Shown here: piece by piece, positions 43,606 to 52,405 of the stretch
Numbering within the stretch: the stretch's first letter is position 1
Layout of the letters: each line of letters begins with the position of its first letter
NCBI GenBank assembly: GCA_022825665.1
Contig: JAJDWI010000041.1
Coordinates: 1 to 64,000, forward strand
DNA: 64,000 bases
Reading direction: 5' to 3'
DNA from: Candidatus Poribacteria bacterium
GTDB taxonomy: Bacteria > Poribacteria > WGA-4E > WGA-3G
Notes under the pieces: model-generated
What the model was told of the DNA's origin: nothing
Database searches by the model: none
What the model saw: the letters and a program-made list of their open reading frames with translations, nothing else
Position numbers and translations under genes: made by a program

Positions 43606-44430
43606 TTAGGACAATCCTAATAAATTAAATAGAATATGGTTTAGGACAAAGTCTAACACCAAGATAGTAATCAGAGATATAACTGCAGAACCTGTTGTCG
43701 CTGTCCCGACACCTTCTGCCCCGCCTGCGGAAGAAATACTGAATCCTTTATAGCATCCAACCGCAGCAATTGCCATACCAAATGAAGTTGCTTTGACTAA
43801 ACTAATAAACACACTTCCAATAAATAAGTGTTGCTGAACTTGTAAGATGTAAAAATCACCATTGAAACCGAACAGGGTTACGACTGCAACATAACCCCCG
43901 AAAATACCCGCAAATGTTGAAAAAATAGTTAACGTCGGGAGCATAAATGAACATGCCAGAAAACGTGGGACAACCAGATATTTTACAGGATTCGTTCCCA
44001 TCACTTCTAAAGCGTCAATTTGCTCAGTGACCTTCATCGTTGAAAGTTCTGCTGTAATAGATGCACCAATACGTCCAGAGAGTACAAATGCGGTTATCAT
44101 CGGTCCCAGTTCTTTAACCACAGAAACACTGACAAATTGTGCGACAGATCCTTCAACTGCATAAGGTTTCAACTGAACATAACCTTGAACACCCAATACC
44201 ATTCCTGTAAAAAAACCCGATACTAAAACAACTGATAAAGAGTTAAACCCAATGAAAAGCAATTGCTTCATTAACAGATCAAATTGCAACGGTGGTCTAA
44301 AAATTTGGAAGATTGTCTCGGCAAGTAGCCGAAAAGCATCACCTACTTCTGACAGGGTATGGTATAAACGATTTTTTAGTAAAAACGCCAACCCATTTGA
44401 AGGTGCTGGCGTAGAAGAAGGAGAATTCAT
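43606..44430 (-). CDS. mlaE: Mla-type ABC transporter permease (MlaE family)
   Basis: An inner-membrane permease of a lipid ABC transporter. The protein has about five hydrophobic spans, the family motif GFFTGMVLGVQGYVQLKPYAVEGSVAQFVSVSVVKELGPMITAFVLSGRIGASITAELSTMKVTEQIDALEVMGTNPVKYLVVPR, and a C-terminal GGAEGVGTATTGSAV. The ATG at 44430 is preferred; a TTG at 44445 opens the same frame. It is read with mlaF and mlaD; dnaB ends 14 bases upstream. Confidence 0.93.
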   Translation of the reverse strand: MNSPSSTPAPSNGLAFLLKNRLYHTLSEVGDAFRLLAETIFQIFRPPLQFDLLMKQLLFIGFNSLSVVLVSGFFTGMVLGVQGYVQLKPYAVEGSVAQFVSVSVVKELGPMITAFVLSGRIGASITAELSTMKVTEQIDALEVMGTNPVKYLVVPRFLACSFMLPTLTIFSTFAGIFGGYVAVVTLFGFNGDFYILQVQQHLFIGSVFISLVKATSFGMAIAAVGCYKGFSISSAGGAEGVGTATTGSAVISLITILVLDFVLNHILFNLLGLS

Positions 44431-44459
44431 ACAATAATATTCCAACCAGAGTATTTTAA

Positions 44460-45797
44460 TTAACTTGGATCTACAAAACGCATTTGCTTCTGGTAGAAAT
44501 GTATCGGGACATCACCAGTTGGTCCGTTACGCTGCTTTCTAATTAATAGATATGATTCCACCATTTCATCAGCGAAATCAACTTCATCGTCGTTATAGTT
44601 CTCACGGTGTAGAAATGCAACCAAGTCCGCATCTTGTTCAATCGCTCCAGATTCGCGTAAATCAGAAAGTTGTGGCTTTCTGTTGGGACGACGTTCAATT
44701 TCCCTATTGAGCTGTGAACAAGCAAGAACCGGGACATTCAATTCCGATGCAAGGATTTTCAAACCCCGTGAAATCTCAGAAATTTCTTGTTCACGACCAT
44801 TATAACGTCCCGTTCCTCGCAACAACTGTAGATAGTCAACAATAATCAAAGCAAGATTCCTATGTTCTTCTTTTAACCGCCTTGCTTCAGCGCGAAGTCC
44901 TTGGACTGTCATCGCACTATTATCATTTATCAAGATAGTAGCTTCACAGAGACGTTCTGCACTTTGCACCAATGGTGCCCAATATTCGTTACTCAATTTC
45001 CCTATACGTAAACGTTTAAAATCAATCTGTGACTCAGCAGAGAGCATACGCATTGTAATATCTTGTGCTGGCATTTCAAGACTAAAAATTGCTACAGGCA
45101 ATTTTTGTTCAATCGCAATATTTTGTGCAATATTCAGCACTAAGGAAGATTTTCCCATACTCGGACGTGCGGCGATGATAATAAACGTTCCAGGTTGTAA
45201 CCCAGAGGTCAGGTCATCAAAATGTATGAAGCCTGTTGGAACACCTAAGTAACTTTGTTTCTTGTGAAAGAGTTTTTCTATTGTATCAATATTTTGTTTG
45301 AGTAATTTACGAATATGTTCAAAACTTCGTTTACTACCAGATTGACCGAGTTCAAAAACAACTTCCTGTGATTGATCTAATACTTCGCTGATTTCAATGC
45401 TTTCATCATAAGCAAGTTCGTGAATTTGAGTAGATGCACGGCTTAAATGTCTTCGAGTCGCCTTTTCTCGCAATATGTCAGCGTAAAACTCTGAACTTTC
45501 TGTTTCAACAATTGGAGCTTGGAGTTCATACAAATAGTCTGAACCACCAACTCTATTCAATTGCTCAGTCCTGTTCAGTTCATTCGCAACAAGAATCGGA
45601 TCAGCATCATTGACACGATTATAAACGGCAAGAATCGCTGCGTAAATAAGTTGGTGATCTGTCGTAAAAAAAGCATCTGATGTAGACCCGAGCAATGCCT
45701 CTATACGAGGAATTATAGACTTTTCGGTCATCATTGCTCCGAGGACAGCTTGTTCAGCTTCTCTATCCATGAGGGAGTCAACTGCTTGCATTTGCAT
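44460..45797 (-). CDS. dnaB: Replicative DNA helicase
   Basis: The hexameric helicase that unwinds the replication fork. Seen in 445 residues: the N-terminal helical domain (DREAEQAVLGAMM), a linker, then the RecA-like domain with Walker A ARPSMGKSSLVLN, LEMPAQDITMRMLSAES, LALIIVDYLQLLRG, and LACSQLNREIERRPNRKPQLSDLRESGAIEQDADLVAFLHRE. GAGGA 9 bases before the ATG supports the start. It is the last gene of the rpsF-ssb-rpsR-rplI-dnaB set. Confidence 0.97.
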   Translation of the reverse strand: MQMQAVDSLMDREAEQAVLGAMMTEKSIIPRIEALLGSTSDAFFTTDHQLIYAAILAVYNRVNDADPILVANELNRTEQLNRVGGSDYLYELQAPIVETESSEFYADILREKATRRHLSRASTQIHELAYDESIEISEVLDQSQEVVFELGQSGSKRSFEHIRKLLKQNIDTIEKLFHKKQSYLGVPTGFIHFDDLTSGLQPGTFIIIAARPSMGKSSLVLNIAQNIAIEQKLPVAIFSLEMPAQDITMRMLSAESQIDFKRLRIGKLSNEYWAPLVQSAERLCEATILINDNSAMTVQGLRAEARRLKEEHRNLALIIVDYLQLLRGTGRYNGREQEISEISRGLKILASELNVPVLACSQLNREIERRPNRKPQLSDLRESGAIEQDADLVAFLHRENYNDDEVDFADEMVESYLLIRKQRNGPTGDVPIHFYQKQMRFVDPS

Positions 45798-45850
45798 GTA
45801 TACGCTTCCTCGGATGATGCATCAACTCAATGTCATTACCGAAATGTCTA

Positions 45851-46300
45851 TTATTCTTCTCTTTCAACAACGACGCGTAACTCCGCTATCACATCTGCAT
45901 GGAGTTTTACTGAAACAGTAAAAGCACCAAGTTCACGAATCGGTTCAGTCAGTTCTATAACGCGCCTATCAAGTTCTATGTTTTCAGATACGCGAAGTGA
46001 TTCTACTATGTCCGCAGGGGTTACGGAACCGAAAAGTCGGTCATTTTCACCTGCACGTCTTGTAAGATGGCACGTGACATCAACAATTTGTGCTGCAATT
46101 TCACGAGCGAGTTCTCTATCCTTCGATTCCTGCTGGTCAATCACACGTATCTGATGCTCAAGAAAACGCCGATTTCGCTCTGTCGCATGCACTGCTAACT
46201 GCATTGGTAAAAGATAGTTACGTGCATAACCATCGGCAACTTTTAAGACATCCCCAGGGGATCCGAGTCCATCAATGCTTTTTTTGAGTATAACTTCCAT
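45851..46300 (-). CDS. rplI: 50S ribosomal protein L9
   Basis: A large-subunit protein with two RNA-binding domains joined by a long helix. The start at 46300 gives MEVILKKSIDGLGSPGDVLKVADGYARNYLLPMQLAVHAT, the classic L9 N-terminus; an ATG three codons earlier (46309) is possible. The C-terminal domain is about 80-150 (DRLFGSVTPADIVESL...VSVKLHADVIAELRVVV). Length 149 is normal. Confidence 0.96.
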   Translation of the reverse strand: MEVILKKSIDGLGSPGDVLKVADGYARNYLLPMQLAVHATERNRRFLEHQIRVIDQQESKDRELAREIAAQIVDVTCHLTRRAGENDRLFGSVTPADIVESLRVSENIELDRRVIELTEPIRELGAFTVSVKLHADVIAELRVVVEREE

Positions 46301-46391
46301 AATTTCCATCCAAATAATATATAATACTATAGTCTATTTACTATGATTTCTTAAGAGAAAAACACTACAGTGTTAATTACTTTTCTAATAC

Positions 46392-46592
46392 CTACCTTGT
46401 AAAAGGTAATAATGCCATATTCCTGGCACGTTTTATCGCACGGGTTACCATTCTTTGCTGTTTTGCAGAAAGTCCAGAAACTCGTCGACTCACAATCTTC
46501 CCACGCTCGTTTACAAACTTTCTCAGCGTATCAACATCTTTATAATCTACATACTCCAACTTACTAAAACGAGATCTCCGACGATATGCCAT
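46392..46592 (-). CDS. rpsR: 30S ribosomal protein S18
   Basis: A 66-residue small-subunit protein that binds S6. Seen: [52 protein letters not shown], the full family core, with a short basic N-terminus ([13 protein letters not shown]). AAAGGAG precedes the ATG. It is between ssb and rplI. Confidence 0.97.
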   Translation of the reverse strand: MAYRRRSRFSKLEYVDYKDVDTLRKFVNERGKIVSRRVSGLSAKQQRMVTRAIKRARNMALLPFTR

Positions 46593-46610
46593 TTTATTAT
46601 AACTCCTTTA

Positions 46611-47084
46611 TTAGAAAGGGATATCATCATCTGTTGATGTATCGCTTCCACCAGCTGATGCATTGGATACTTGATCGCTTTGTCCTTCCATCGGCGTGGA
46701 ATCTGGTGGTGTGGCTTGCGTGTAACCGCTTCCTACTTCATCACCATCCTGTCTGCCACCAATAAATTGGAATCTTAATAGTCTTACCTTGAGCTTGCTC
46801 CGTTTTTCTCCCTCAGGAGTTTCCCAGGAATCAAACCTGAGTGACCCTTCAAGGAAAATAGGGCTACCCTTGCTAAAATATTCATTGACAATTTCAGCTT
46901 GCCTGTCCCACGCCTCAACATCAACAAAACAAACATTTTCTTTCTGTTCTCCAGTTTGTCTGTCAGTATAACGTTCGTTCATAGCGATTCCAAAATTCGC
47001 AATAGCAGTTCCACTTGGCAGATACTTCATTTCGGGGTCCCGTGTGAGATTACCCATCAAAATCACCTTGTTATAACTTGCCAT
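46611..47084 (-). CDS. ssb: Single-stranded DNA-binding protein
   Basis: An OB-fold protein of 157 residues: SYNKVILMGNLTRDPEMKYLPSGTAIANFGIAMNERY at the N-terminus, FVDVEAWDRQAEIVNEYFSKGSPIFLEGSLRFDSWE, a Gly/Ser/Gln-rich tail, and the acidic tip DDDIPF that recruits partner proteins. AAGGAGC precedes the ATG. It lies between rpsF and rpsR, as in many bacteria. Confidence 0.97.
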   Translation of the reverse strand: MASYNKVILMGNLTRDPEMKYLPSGTAIANFGIAMNERYTDRQTGEQKENVCFVDVEAWDRQAEIVNEYFSKGSPIFLEGSLRFDSWETPEGEKRSKLKVRLLRFQFIGGRQDGDEVGSGYTQATPPDSTPMEGQSDQVSNASAGGSDTSTDDDIPF

Positions 47085-47152
47085 GATTTGCTCCTTTATT
47101 CACTTCAGTATCTCGTAGTATTATCTCGTGATACTTGTATTAGTAGTGTGTA

Positions 47153-47590
47153 TTAAACTGATTCCGCAGTATTTTCTTCAGCGTTATCTATCACTTCACC
47201 AGATTCAGATGTGTCCTCTCCAGATTCAGTTATGTCTTCGGTAGCATCACCATCCGTACTTTCAGATGCTGCTGCTTCTTCTTGTGATGTTTTCAACTTT
47301 TCTATATCGTCATCATAGAGCACAATCATGTGTCGCAAAATTGCTTCATTGACGCGAAGTGTTTGACTCAACTGAGCAATGAAACTTGACTCGCTCTCAA
47401 AAACATAAACTACATAATAACCTTCTGTACGTTTCCGTATCGGATACGCTAAACGTCTCTTTCCCCAAACATCAACATTGATAAGATTTCCGCCACCTTC
47501 AATAATACCCTTGACGTTTTCAATGAGTGCTTCCGCCTCATTCTCCTCATGGTCAGGGGTAATGATATACATAAGTTCGTATAGTTTCAA
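47153..47590 (-). CDS. rpsF: 30S ribosomal protein S6
   Basis: It pairs with S18 on the small subunit. Seen: MKLYELMYIITPDHEENEAEALIENVKGIIEGGGNLINVDVWGKRRLAYPIRKRTEGYYVVYVFE, the S6 fold, then an acidic Glu/Ser/Thr-rich tail of about 40 residues that is longer than in E. coli. The start codon is TTG at 47590, supported by AGAGAGG 8 bases upstream. It is the first gene of the ribosomal-replication run. Confidence 0.95.
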   Translation of the reverse strand: MKLYELMYIITPDHEENEAEALIENVKGIIEGGGNLINVDVWGKRRLAYPIRKRTEGYYVVYVFESESSFIAQLSQTLRVNEAILRHMIVLYDDDIEKLKTSQEEAAASESTDGDATEDITESGEDTSESGEVIDNAEENTAESV

Positions 47591-47605
47591 TTTATATCCT
47601 CTCTA

Positions 47606-47621
47606 TGGACTCACGGCTCCA
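47606..47621 (-). promoter_or_regulatory. Hairpin with CCG loop in the rpsF leader (possible S6:S18 binding motif)
   Basis: On the minus strand TGGA-GCCGTGAG-TCCA lies directly upstream of the rpsF ribosome site. In many bacteria an S6:S18 complex binds a leader stem with a conserved CCG to repress its own operon. The stem here is only 4 bp, so this is a candidate, not a call. The rest of the gap to 47916 shows nothing recognisable. Confidence 0.3.
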
Positions 47622-47916
47622 CTGAATAAACAGGAAGCAGAGATTAGTTTTTATATATTTCTATATCTCAAAAAGCCTATAACTAAATTGTTAAATGTCA
47701 TATAATTATAACACATTTCGCTATGTTTATCAAATTTTAAACCTTAATTGTTACAGATGTATGGCTGTTGATGTTTGTTGAATATACTCTAACATACTTA
47801 ACAGTTTCTGTCCCGTCATTTTCATTGACATTTCACTACTCTTGATGTATTATAGGATTACAATGTTTCCAGTAATCTAAATCAAGCAAAACGAAAACAA
47901 AGTTTGAGTAACAGAG

Positions 47917-48039
47917 ACAGGACTTTCACATAAAACGGTAGGCGTGCTTTGCAAGCGCGCTCAGAAACCCACAATACTCTTGAAAATTATAACATTTTAG
48001 ACATAATTTTTGAGAAAACTTGAAAATTACACAAGTCCT
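47917..48039. mobile_element. Miniature inverted-repeat element (copy 2) upstream of the aminotransferase gene
   Basis: ACAGGACTT at the left (47917-47925) and AAGTCCT at the right (48033-48039) match the termini of copy 1 (37613-37845). AACAGAG flanks both ends (47910-47916 and 48040-48046), again a 7-bp duplication. It is 123 bases with a GCGTGCTT/AAGCGCGC palindrome (47942-47960) inside. The right-hand duplication supplies the AGAGGA ribosome site of the gene starting at 48054. Confidence 0.7.
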
Positions 48040-48053
48040 AACAGAGGATTATA

Positions 48054-49412
48054 ATGTCCACAATTTTGGAAAGGTATCATAAAACCTTCGCAAAAGACAG
48101 AGAGTTAGCACAGGCAGCAAACCAACTCTTTCCTGATGGTGTTACACACGATAGCCGGTATATGTCTCCGTTTCCAATTTACGTTACTCGGGCAGATGGT
48201 TCGATTAAATGGGGACTGGAAGGCACAGAATTCATTGACTATTGGGCAGGACACGGGGCATTGCTGCTGGGTCATAATCCTCCCGAAATTGTAGAAGCAG
48301 TAACTGCACAGATGCATCGTGGGACGCATTATGGAGCATGCCATCCGCTTGAATTAGAATGGGCTAATCTCGTAACCCAACTCGTGCCTTCTGCGGAACG
48401 TGTTAGATTTGTTAGTTCTGGCACCGAAGCAACGCTTATGGCAATTCGACTTGCACGAACATATACCAACAAGAACAAGGTACTGAAGTTTGCTGGTCAT
48501 TTTCACGGTTGGCATGACAGTCTTATCTTCGGAGCATATCCTCCCTTTGATATGTCAGTTCCGGGTATACCACAGGAGGTCCGCGATACAACTCTTCTTT
48601 GTCCTCCCAACGATATTGATGCTGTTGAAAGGTATCTGAAAACAGACAAAGATATTGCTTGTGTGATCCTTGAACCGACAGGGGCATCCTTCGGTATTGT
48701 CCCAACCGACGGTGAGTTTTTACAGCAACTTCGTGAACTTACTCATGAACACGGTGTTCTCCTCATTTTTGATGAAGTTATCACAGGATTTCGCGTTGCA
48801 TCCGGCGGTGCACAAGCACACTATGACGTTATCCCCGATCTAACGACACTTGCAAAAATATTGGCAGGAGGTCTTCCCGGCGGTGCACTCGTTGGTAAAA
48901 AAGAGATACTTGACTTAATTTCTGTGCAGGCTGAAGAAGCAGGATTAAAGATGCCACATCCCGGCACATTTAATGCTAACCCACTCTCAGCATCTGCAGG
49001 AATTGCGATGCTTAAAATTGTCAAAACTGGCAAACCGCATGAACAGGCAAATCATATCGCACAAAAACTCCGCGATGAACTCAACAAAGTCATTGATATC
49101 TACAGGTTAGATTGGGTAGTTTACGGAGAGTTTTCTGGAATCAAACTTCTGATAGGGCACGGTGAAAAGGACATGCGTGCAACCGATTTTGACCCTTACG
49201 CATGGGATTACAGAAAACTCAAAGGTGGTAACGACGAAGAACTGCTAAAACATCTACGATGTGGTTTGCTGCTAAATGGAATTGACCTTGCTACCAACGG
49301 AGGTATGACAACTTCCGCACACACAGAAACGGACATCACAAAAACAGTACATGCATTCGAACAGACAATTGAATGGATGAAGGCAGATGGGTTAATCTTG
49401 AAGTCAAATTGA
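48054..49412 (+). CDS. Class III (HemL-like) aminotransferase
   Basis: A 452-residue pyridoxal-phosphate enzyme of the glutamate-1-semialdehyde aminomutase/transaminase fold. Seen: VTHDSRYMSPFPIYVTRADG, SSGTEATLMAIRLARTYT (PLP phosphate loop), FAGHFHGWHD, LEPTGASFGIVPTDGEFLQQL, LLIFDEVITGFRVASGGAQAHYDVIPDLTTLAKILAGG (PLP Lys in LAKIL), and MPHPGTFNANPLSASAG. Whether it makes aminolevulinate is unclear because it has a different tail and no hem genes nearby, so a general transaminase is as likely. It is followed by the beta-helix gene. Confidence 0.85.
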   Translation: MSTILERYHKTFAKDRELAQAANQLFPDGVTHDSRYMSPFPIYVTRADGSIKWGLEGTEFIDYWAGHGALLLGHNPPEIVEAVTAQMHRGTHYGACHPLELEWANLVTQLVPSAERVRFVSSGTEATLMAIRLARTYTNKNKVLKFAGHFHGWHDSLIFGAYPPFDMSVPGIPQEVRDTTLLCPPNDIDAVERYLKTDKDIACVILEPTGASFGIVPTDGEFLQQLRELTHEHGVLLIFDEVITGFRVASGGAQAHYDVIPDLTTLAKILAGGLPGGALVGKKEILDLISVQAEEAGLKMPHPGTFNANPLSASAGIAMLKIVKTGKPHEQANHIAQKLRDELNKVIDIYRLDWVVYGEFSGIKLLIGHGEKDMRATDFDPYAWDYRKLKGGNDEELLKHLRCGLLLNGIDLATNGGMTTSAHTETDITKTVHAFEQTIEWMKADGLILKSN

Positions 49413-49448
49413 TCAAAAGAAAGTGTTCCTACCGTTTTACCTGCTGTA

Positions 49449-50699
49449 ATGGATTACTATATAAGCCTATTCGGAGATGATACAAATTCAGGAAGATCCC
49501 ATATAGAACCTTGGCAGAGCATTAATCGGGTAAATGTAACCAAACTGCAACCGAATGATTCCGTATGGTTTGAAGCTAATCAAATCTTTAAAGGAAATTT
49601 GTATCTTACTGGTACGGATATTGAAGCTAAAGATGAGCTTATAACATTCGGTTCATACGGAGATGGTAGAGCGACTATTGATGCAGGAACAGGTTACGGT
49701 TTTTTCGCAAAAAACCGAGCTGCCGTGCGGATAGGTAATCTCAACTTTGTAGGTTCATTGGGAAATACGTGCTCAGGTATCTGGTTCGTTAATACATTGC
49801 CAGAACATAGAAAGTTGTCACATATCCATATTGATAATGTTGACGTAAGTGGGTTTAAGCACGTTGGAATTGGTGTTGCAGCGCATCCAAGTGATAACAG
49901 TTGGTCTGGGTTCAAAGATGTTATAATTACACGAGCGAATGTTCATGATAATGGGGATGCCGGGATAAGTTCGGTAGGTGTATGGATGCCTGAAAAAAAC
50001 GGGTATTCACACAACGACATCAATGTTAGTAACTGCTGTGTCTATAGAAATATAGGTATTCCCGGGAAAGGGCATCATTCAGGAAACGGTATAGTCCTTG
50101 GTCAGGTAGAATATGCCACTATTGAATATTGTGAAGCATACGAGAATGGGATGATGAATGATTACGAATACGGTGGTCCAGTGGGAATCTGGACATGGGA
50201 TTCAAATTGTGTTGTCATTCAGTACAATGAATCGCATCACAACCGTACTGGTAGTCCTAAAGATGGAGGAGGTTTTGATCTGGATGGAGGAGTGCAGAAC
50301 TCAATTGTCCAGTACAATTACTCACATAATAATGACGGTGCTGGGTATCTATTAGCACAATTTGAGGGTGCCAAACCTTTCCACAACAACATTATCCGCT
50401 ATAATCTCAGTGAAAATGATGGACGAAAAAACAGTTATGGTGGTATACATCTCTGGTCTAAAGGTTCTAATGGCGGAATCAGAGACACATCAATCTACCA
50501 GAATACTATTTCCACCTCTAAATCTGATAGTGGAAATCCCGTCGCAGTTGACTGTATAACAGAGGGAATTCACAACATCAGCATTTACAACAATACATTT
50601 AAAACCGATGGAGATGCATTGTTAATTCGTGGAAAGAATAATACTGAAGTATCTTTTAAAAACAATACATGCACGACTATTGATTTACAATCTGACTGA
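49449..50699 (+). CDS. Right-handed parallel beta-helix repeat protein
   Basis: The 416 residues start MDYYISLFGDDTNSGRSHIEPWQSINRV, a common N-terminus of secreted or surface right-handed beta-helix proteins, and continue as imperfect N-rich rungs (NVHDNGDAGISSVGVW, VYRNIGIPGKGHHSGNGIVLGQVEYATIEYCEAYENG, VVIQYNESHHNRTG, NNIIRYNLSENDGRKNSYGGIHLW, TSIYQNTISTSKSD). No signal peptide is visible, which is unusual for this fold. It probably binds or cleaves a polysaccharide. It lies 36 bases after the aminotransferase. Confidence 0.75.
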   Translation: MDYYISLFGDDTNSGRSHIEPWQSINRVNVTKLQPNDSVWFEANQIFKGNLYLTGTDIEAKDELITFGSYGDGRATIDAGTGYGFFAKNRAAVRIGNLNFVGSLGNTCSGIWFVNTLPEHRKLSHIHIDNVDVSGFKHVGIGVAAHPSDNSWSGFKDVIITRANVHDNGDAGISSVGVWMPEKNGYSHNDINVSNCCVYRNIGIPGKGHHSGNGIVLGQVEYATIEYCEAYENGMMNDYEYGGPVGIWTWDSNCVVIQYNESHHNRTGSPKDGGGFDLDGGVQNSIVQYNYSHNNDGAGYLLAQFEGAKPFHNNIIRYNLSENDGRKNSYGGIHLWSKGSNGGIRDTSIYQNTISTSKSDSGNPVAVDCITEGIHNISIYNNTFKTDGDALLIRGKNNTEVSFKNNTCTTIDLQSD

Positions 50700-50744
50700 T
50701 ATATTTCTATTGATGACAATTCACTTTCGCAATAAGGATAAAGA

Positions 50745-52337
50745 ATGAGACGTTTTGGAACTCAAGGACGTGTATATCCTGACAGACATTATGTTGTCCC
50801 ACGCACTGAAGAAATAGCTGACTTCAACATGCGCGTGAAGGAGGGACGTTATGTCGTTCTGTTTGCCCCACGCCAAACTGGCAAAACCACCTTCTTCCGT
50901 ATGGCAATTGATGTCCTTACTTCAGAAGATCCAACCTATTTCCCAATTCAGTTGGATTTTCAGGTAATGCGAAATGGCTCTACTCCCATTTTTTACGATA
51001 GACTCTCTCAAATGATGTGTAGGAATATAGAGTTTGTTTTACAAAAAAATGAAATGAGACCAAGCGAAGAATTAACACAATTCTTGAAAAACACACACTT
51101 AAGCGATCATTTTTCAATGTTAGCATTCTTTGAGGAATTAGAGAGTTTACTTGATAATAAAAGAATCGTACTGCTAATTGATGAATTTGATGGCATTCCA
51201 CAAAATATAGTGAGTGATTTTCTGTATACACTCCGGCACATTTATCTATCTGATGAATTACAATGTCCACACAGCGTTGGTATTGTTGGTGTCAAGAGCA
51301 TCAGCCAACTTAACTATGACCGATCTGTTTCACCATTTAATGTCCAGGACGAGTTCCGTTTGAATAATTTCACTTTACCACAAGTCCAAGATTTGTTTGG
51401 TCAGTATACTGACGAAGTTGGTCAAACCTTCGCTCCTGAAGTTGTAAAGTCTCTCCACACACAGACAGGTGGTCAACCTTTCTTAGTTAACCGGTTCGCG
51501 CAAATTATCACTGAAGAGTTAAACATCCCTAAGTCCGAAACAGTCAGAATGTCACATTTTGCCGCTGCACATGCGCTGCTCCTTGATGAACGAAATACTA
51601 ATATTGAACATCTACTTACCAATATCCGCAAAAACCGTCGATTTGAAACTCTACTGATGCAAATCGCTTCTTATGATAAAGGTCTACCTTTTAATATTAA
51701 TGATAACATCATCAATGAATTGGCGACGTATGGTGTCATCGCCAGAAGTTCTGATGGTATGTGCGAAATAGTAAATCCTATATATCAGCATCGTATCATA
51801 AGAGCGTTTAAACCTTTATTGAACGGATTAGAGAATGATTATATCCCTGAAGAAACCGGTGGTGACTTTGTTGACTATATTACCCCTACAGGACAGATTG
51901 ACATGGTCCCTCTGCTTGATAACTTCCGAGATTTTATAATCCGTGTTGGATTCAGAATCTTACAAGTACCAGATACGCCAAAGGAATATGTTGGTCAACA
52001 TCTACTTTATGCATATCTTGATCAGTTTGTACGCAACGTGGGTGGAAGTATGTATTTAGAAGTGCAAACTGGACGTGGTAGAATGGATCTTCTTCTAATC
52101 CATAACCAACGAAAGTACATTGTTGAAACCAAGATAAGGGAAGGGACAAATCGTTTTGCTTCTGGCAAGAAACAACTCGCAACCTATATGGAATTAGAAG
52201 GAACCTTGGAGGGATATTATGTCGTGTTTGATCATAGAGAAAATCCGGAACCACAAGTTGAAACAAAGACAGTTAACGGTGTGACAATACGAAGTTATGT
52301 TATTCCTATTGTGCAAGAACGTCCATCGTCAGTTTAG
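50745..52337 (+). CDS. AAA ATPase with C-terminal PD-(D/E)XK nuclease domain
   Basis: The 530 residues have an N-terminal AAA-type ATPase (about 1-290: VVLFAPRQTGKTTFFRMAI with a Walker A, and VLLIDEFDGIPQNIV with Walker B), a helical region (about 290-370) and a C-terminal PD-(D/E)XK nuclease (about 420-510: GRMDLLLIHNQRKYIVETKIREG, with Asp, Glu and Lys correctly spaced). This combination is common in proteins sometimes called AAA-like/DUF1703. Function is unknown; the genes are often found near mobile or defence elements, but no such element is evident here beyond the upstream intergenic repeats. Confidence 0.8.
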   Translation: MRRFGTQGRVYPDRHYVVPRTEEIADFNMRVKEGRYVVLFAPRQTGKTTFFRMAIDVLTSEDPTYFPIQLDFQVMRNGSTPIFYDRLSQMMCRNIEFVLQKNEMRPSEELTQFLKNTHLSDHFSMLAFFEELESLLDNKRIVLLIDEFDGIPQNIVSDFLYTLRHIYLSDELQCPHSVGIVGVKSISQLNYDRSVSPFNVQDEFRLNNFTLPQVQDLFGQYTDEVGQTFAPEVVKSLHTQTGGQPFLVNRFAQIITEELNIPKSETVRMSHFAAAHALLLDERNTNIEHLLTNIRKNRRFETLLMQIASYDKGLPFNINDNIINELATYGVIARSSDGMCEIVNPIYQHRIIRAFKPLLNGLENDYIPEETGGDFVDYITPTGQIDMVPLLDNFRDFIIRVGFRILQVPDTPKEYVGQHLLYAYLDQFVRNVGGSMYLEVQTGRGRMDLLLIHNQRKYIVETKIREGTNRFASGKKQLATYMELEGTLEGYYVVFDHRENPEPQVETKTVNGVTIRSYVIPIVQERPSSV

Positions 52338-52405
52338 ACACAATATTAGAGGTAGGAAACACCTGCGATAATAGAAAATTGAATCGAAATCGAAAGGAAT
52401 AAACA

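Noticed and set aside
50745-52337. AAA-nuclease gene as part of an antiviral defence island
   Set aside because: No restriction, Abi, retron, CBASS or toxin-antitoxin gene is adjacent. The neighbours are metabolic.
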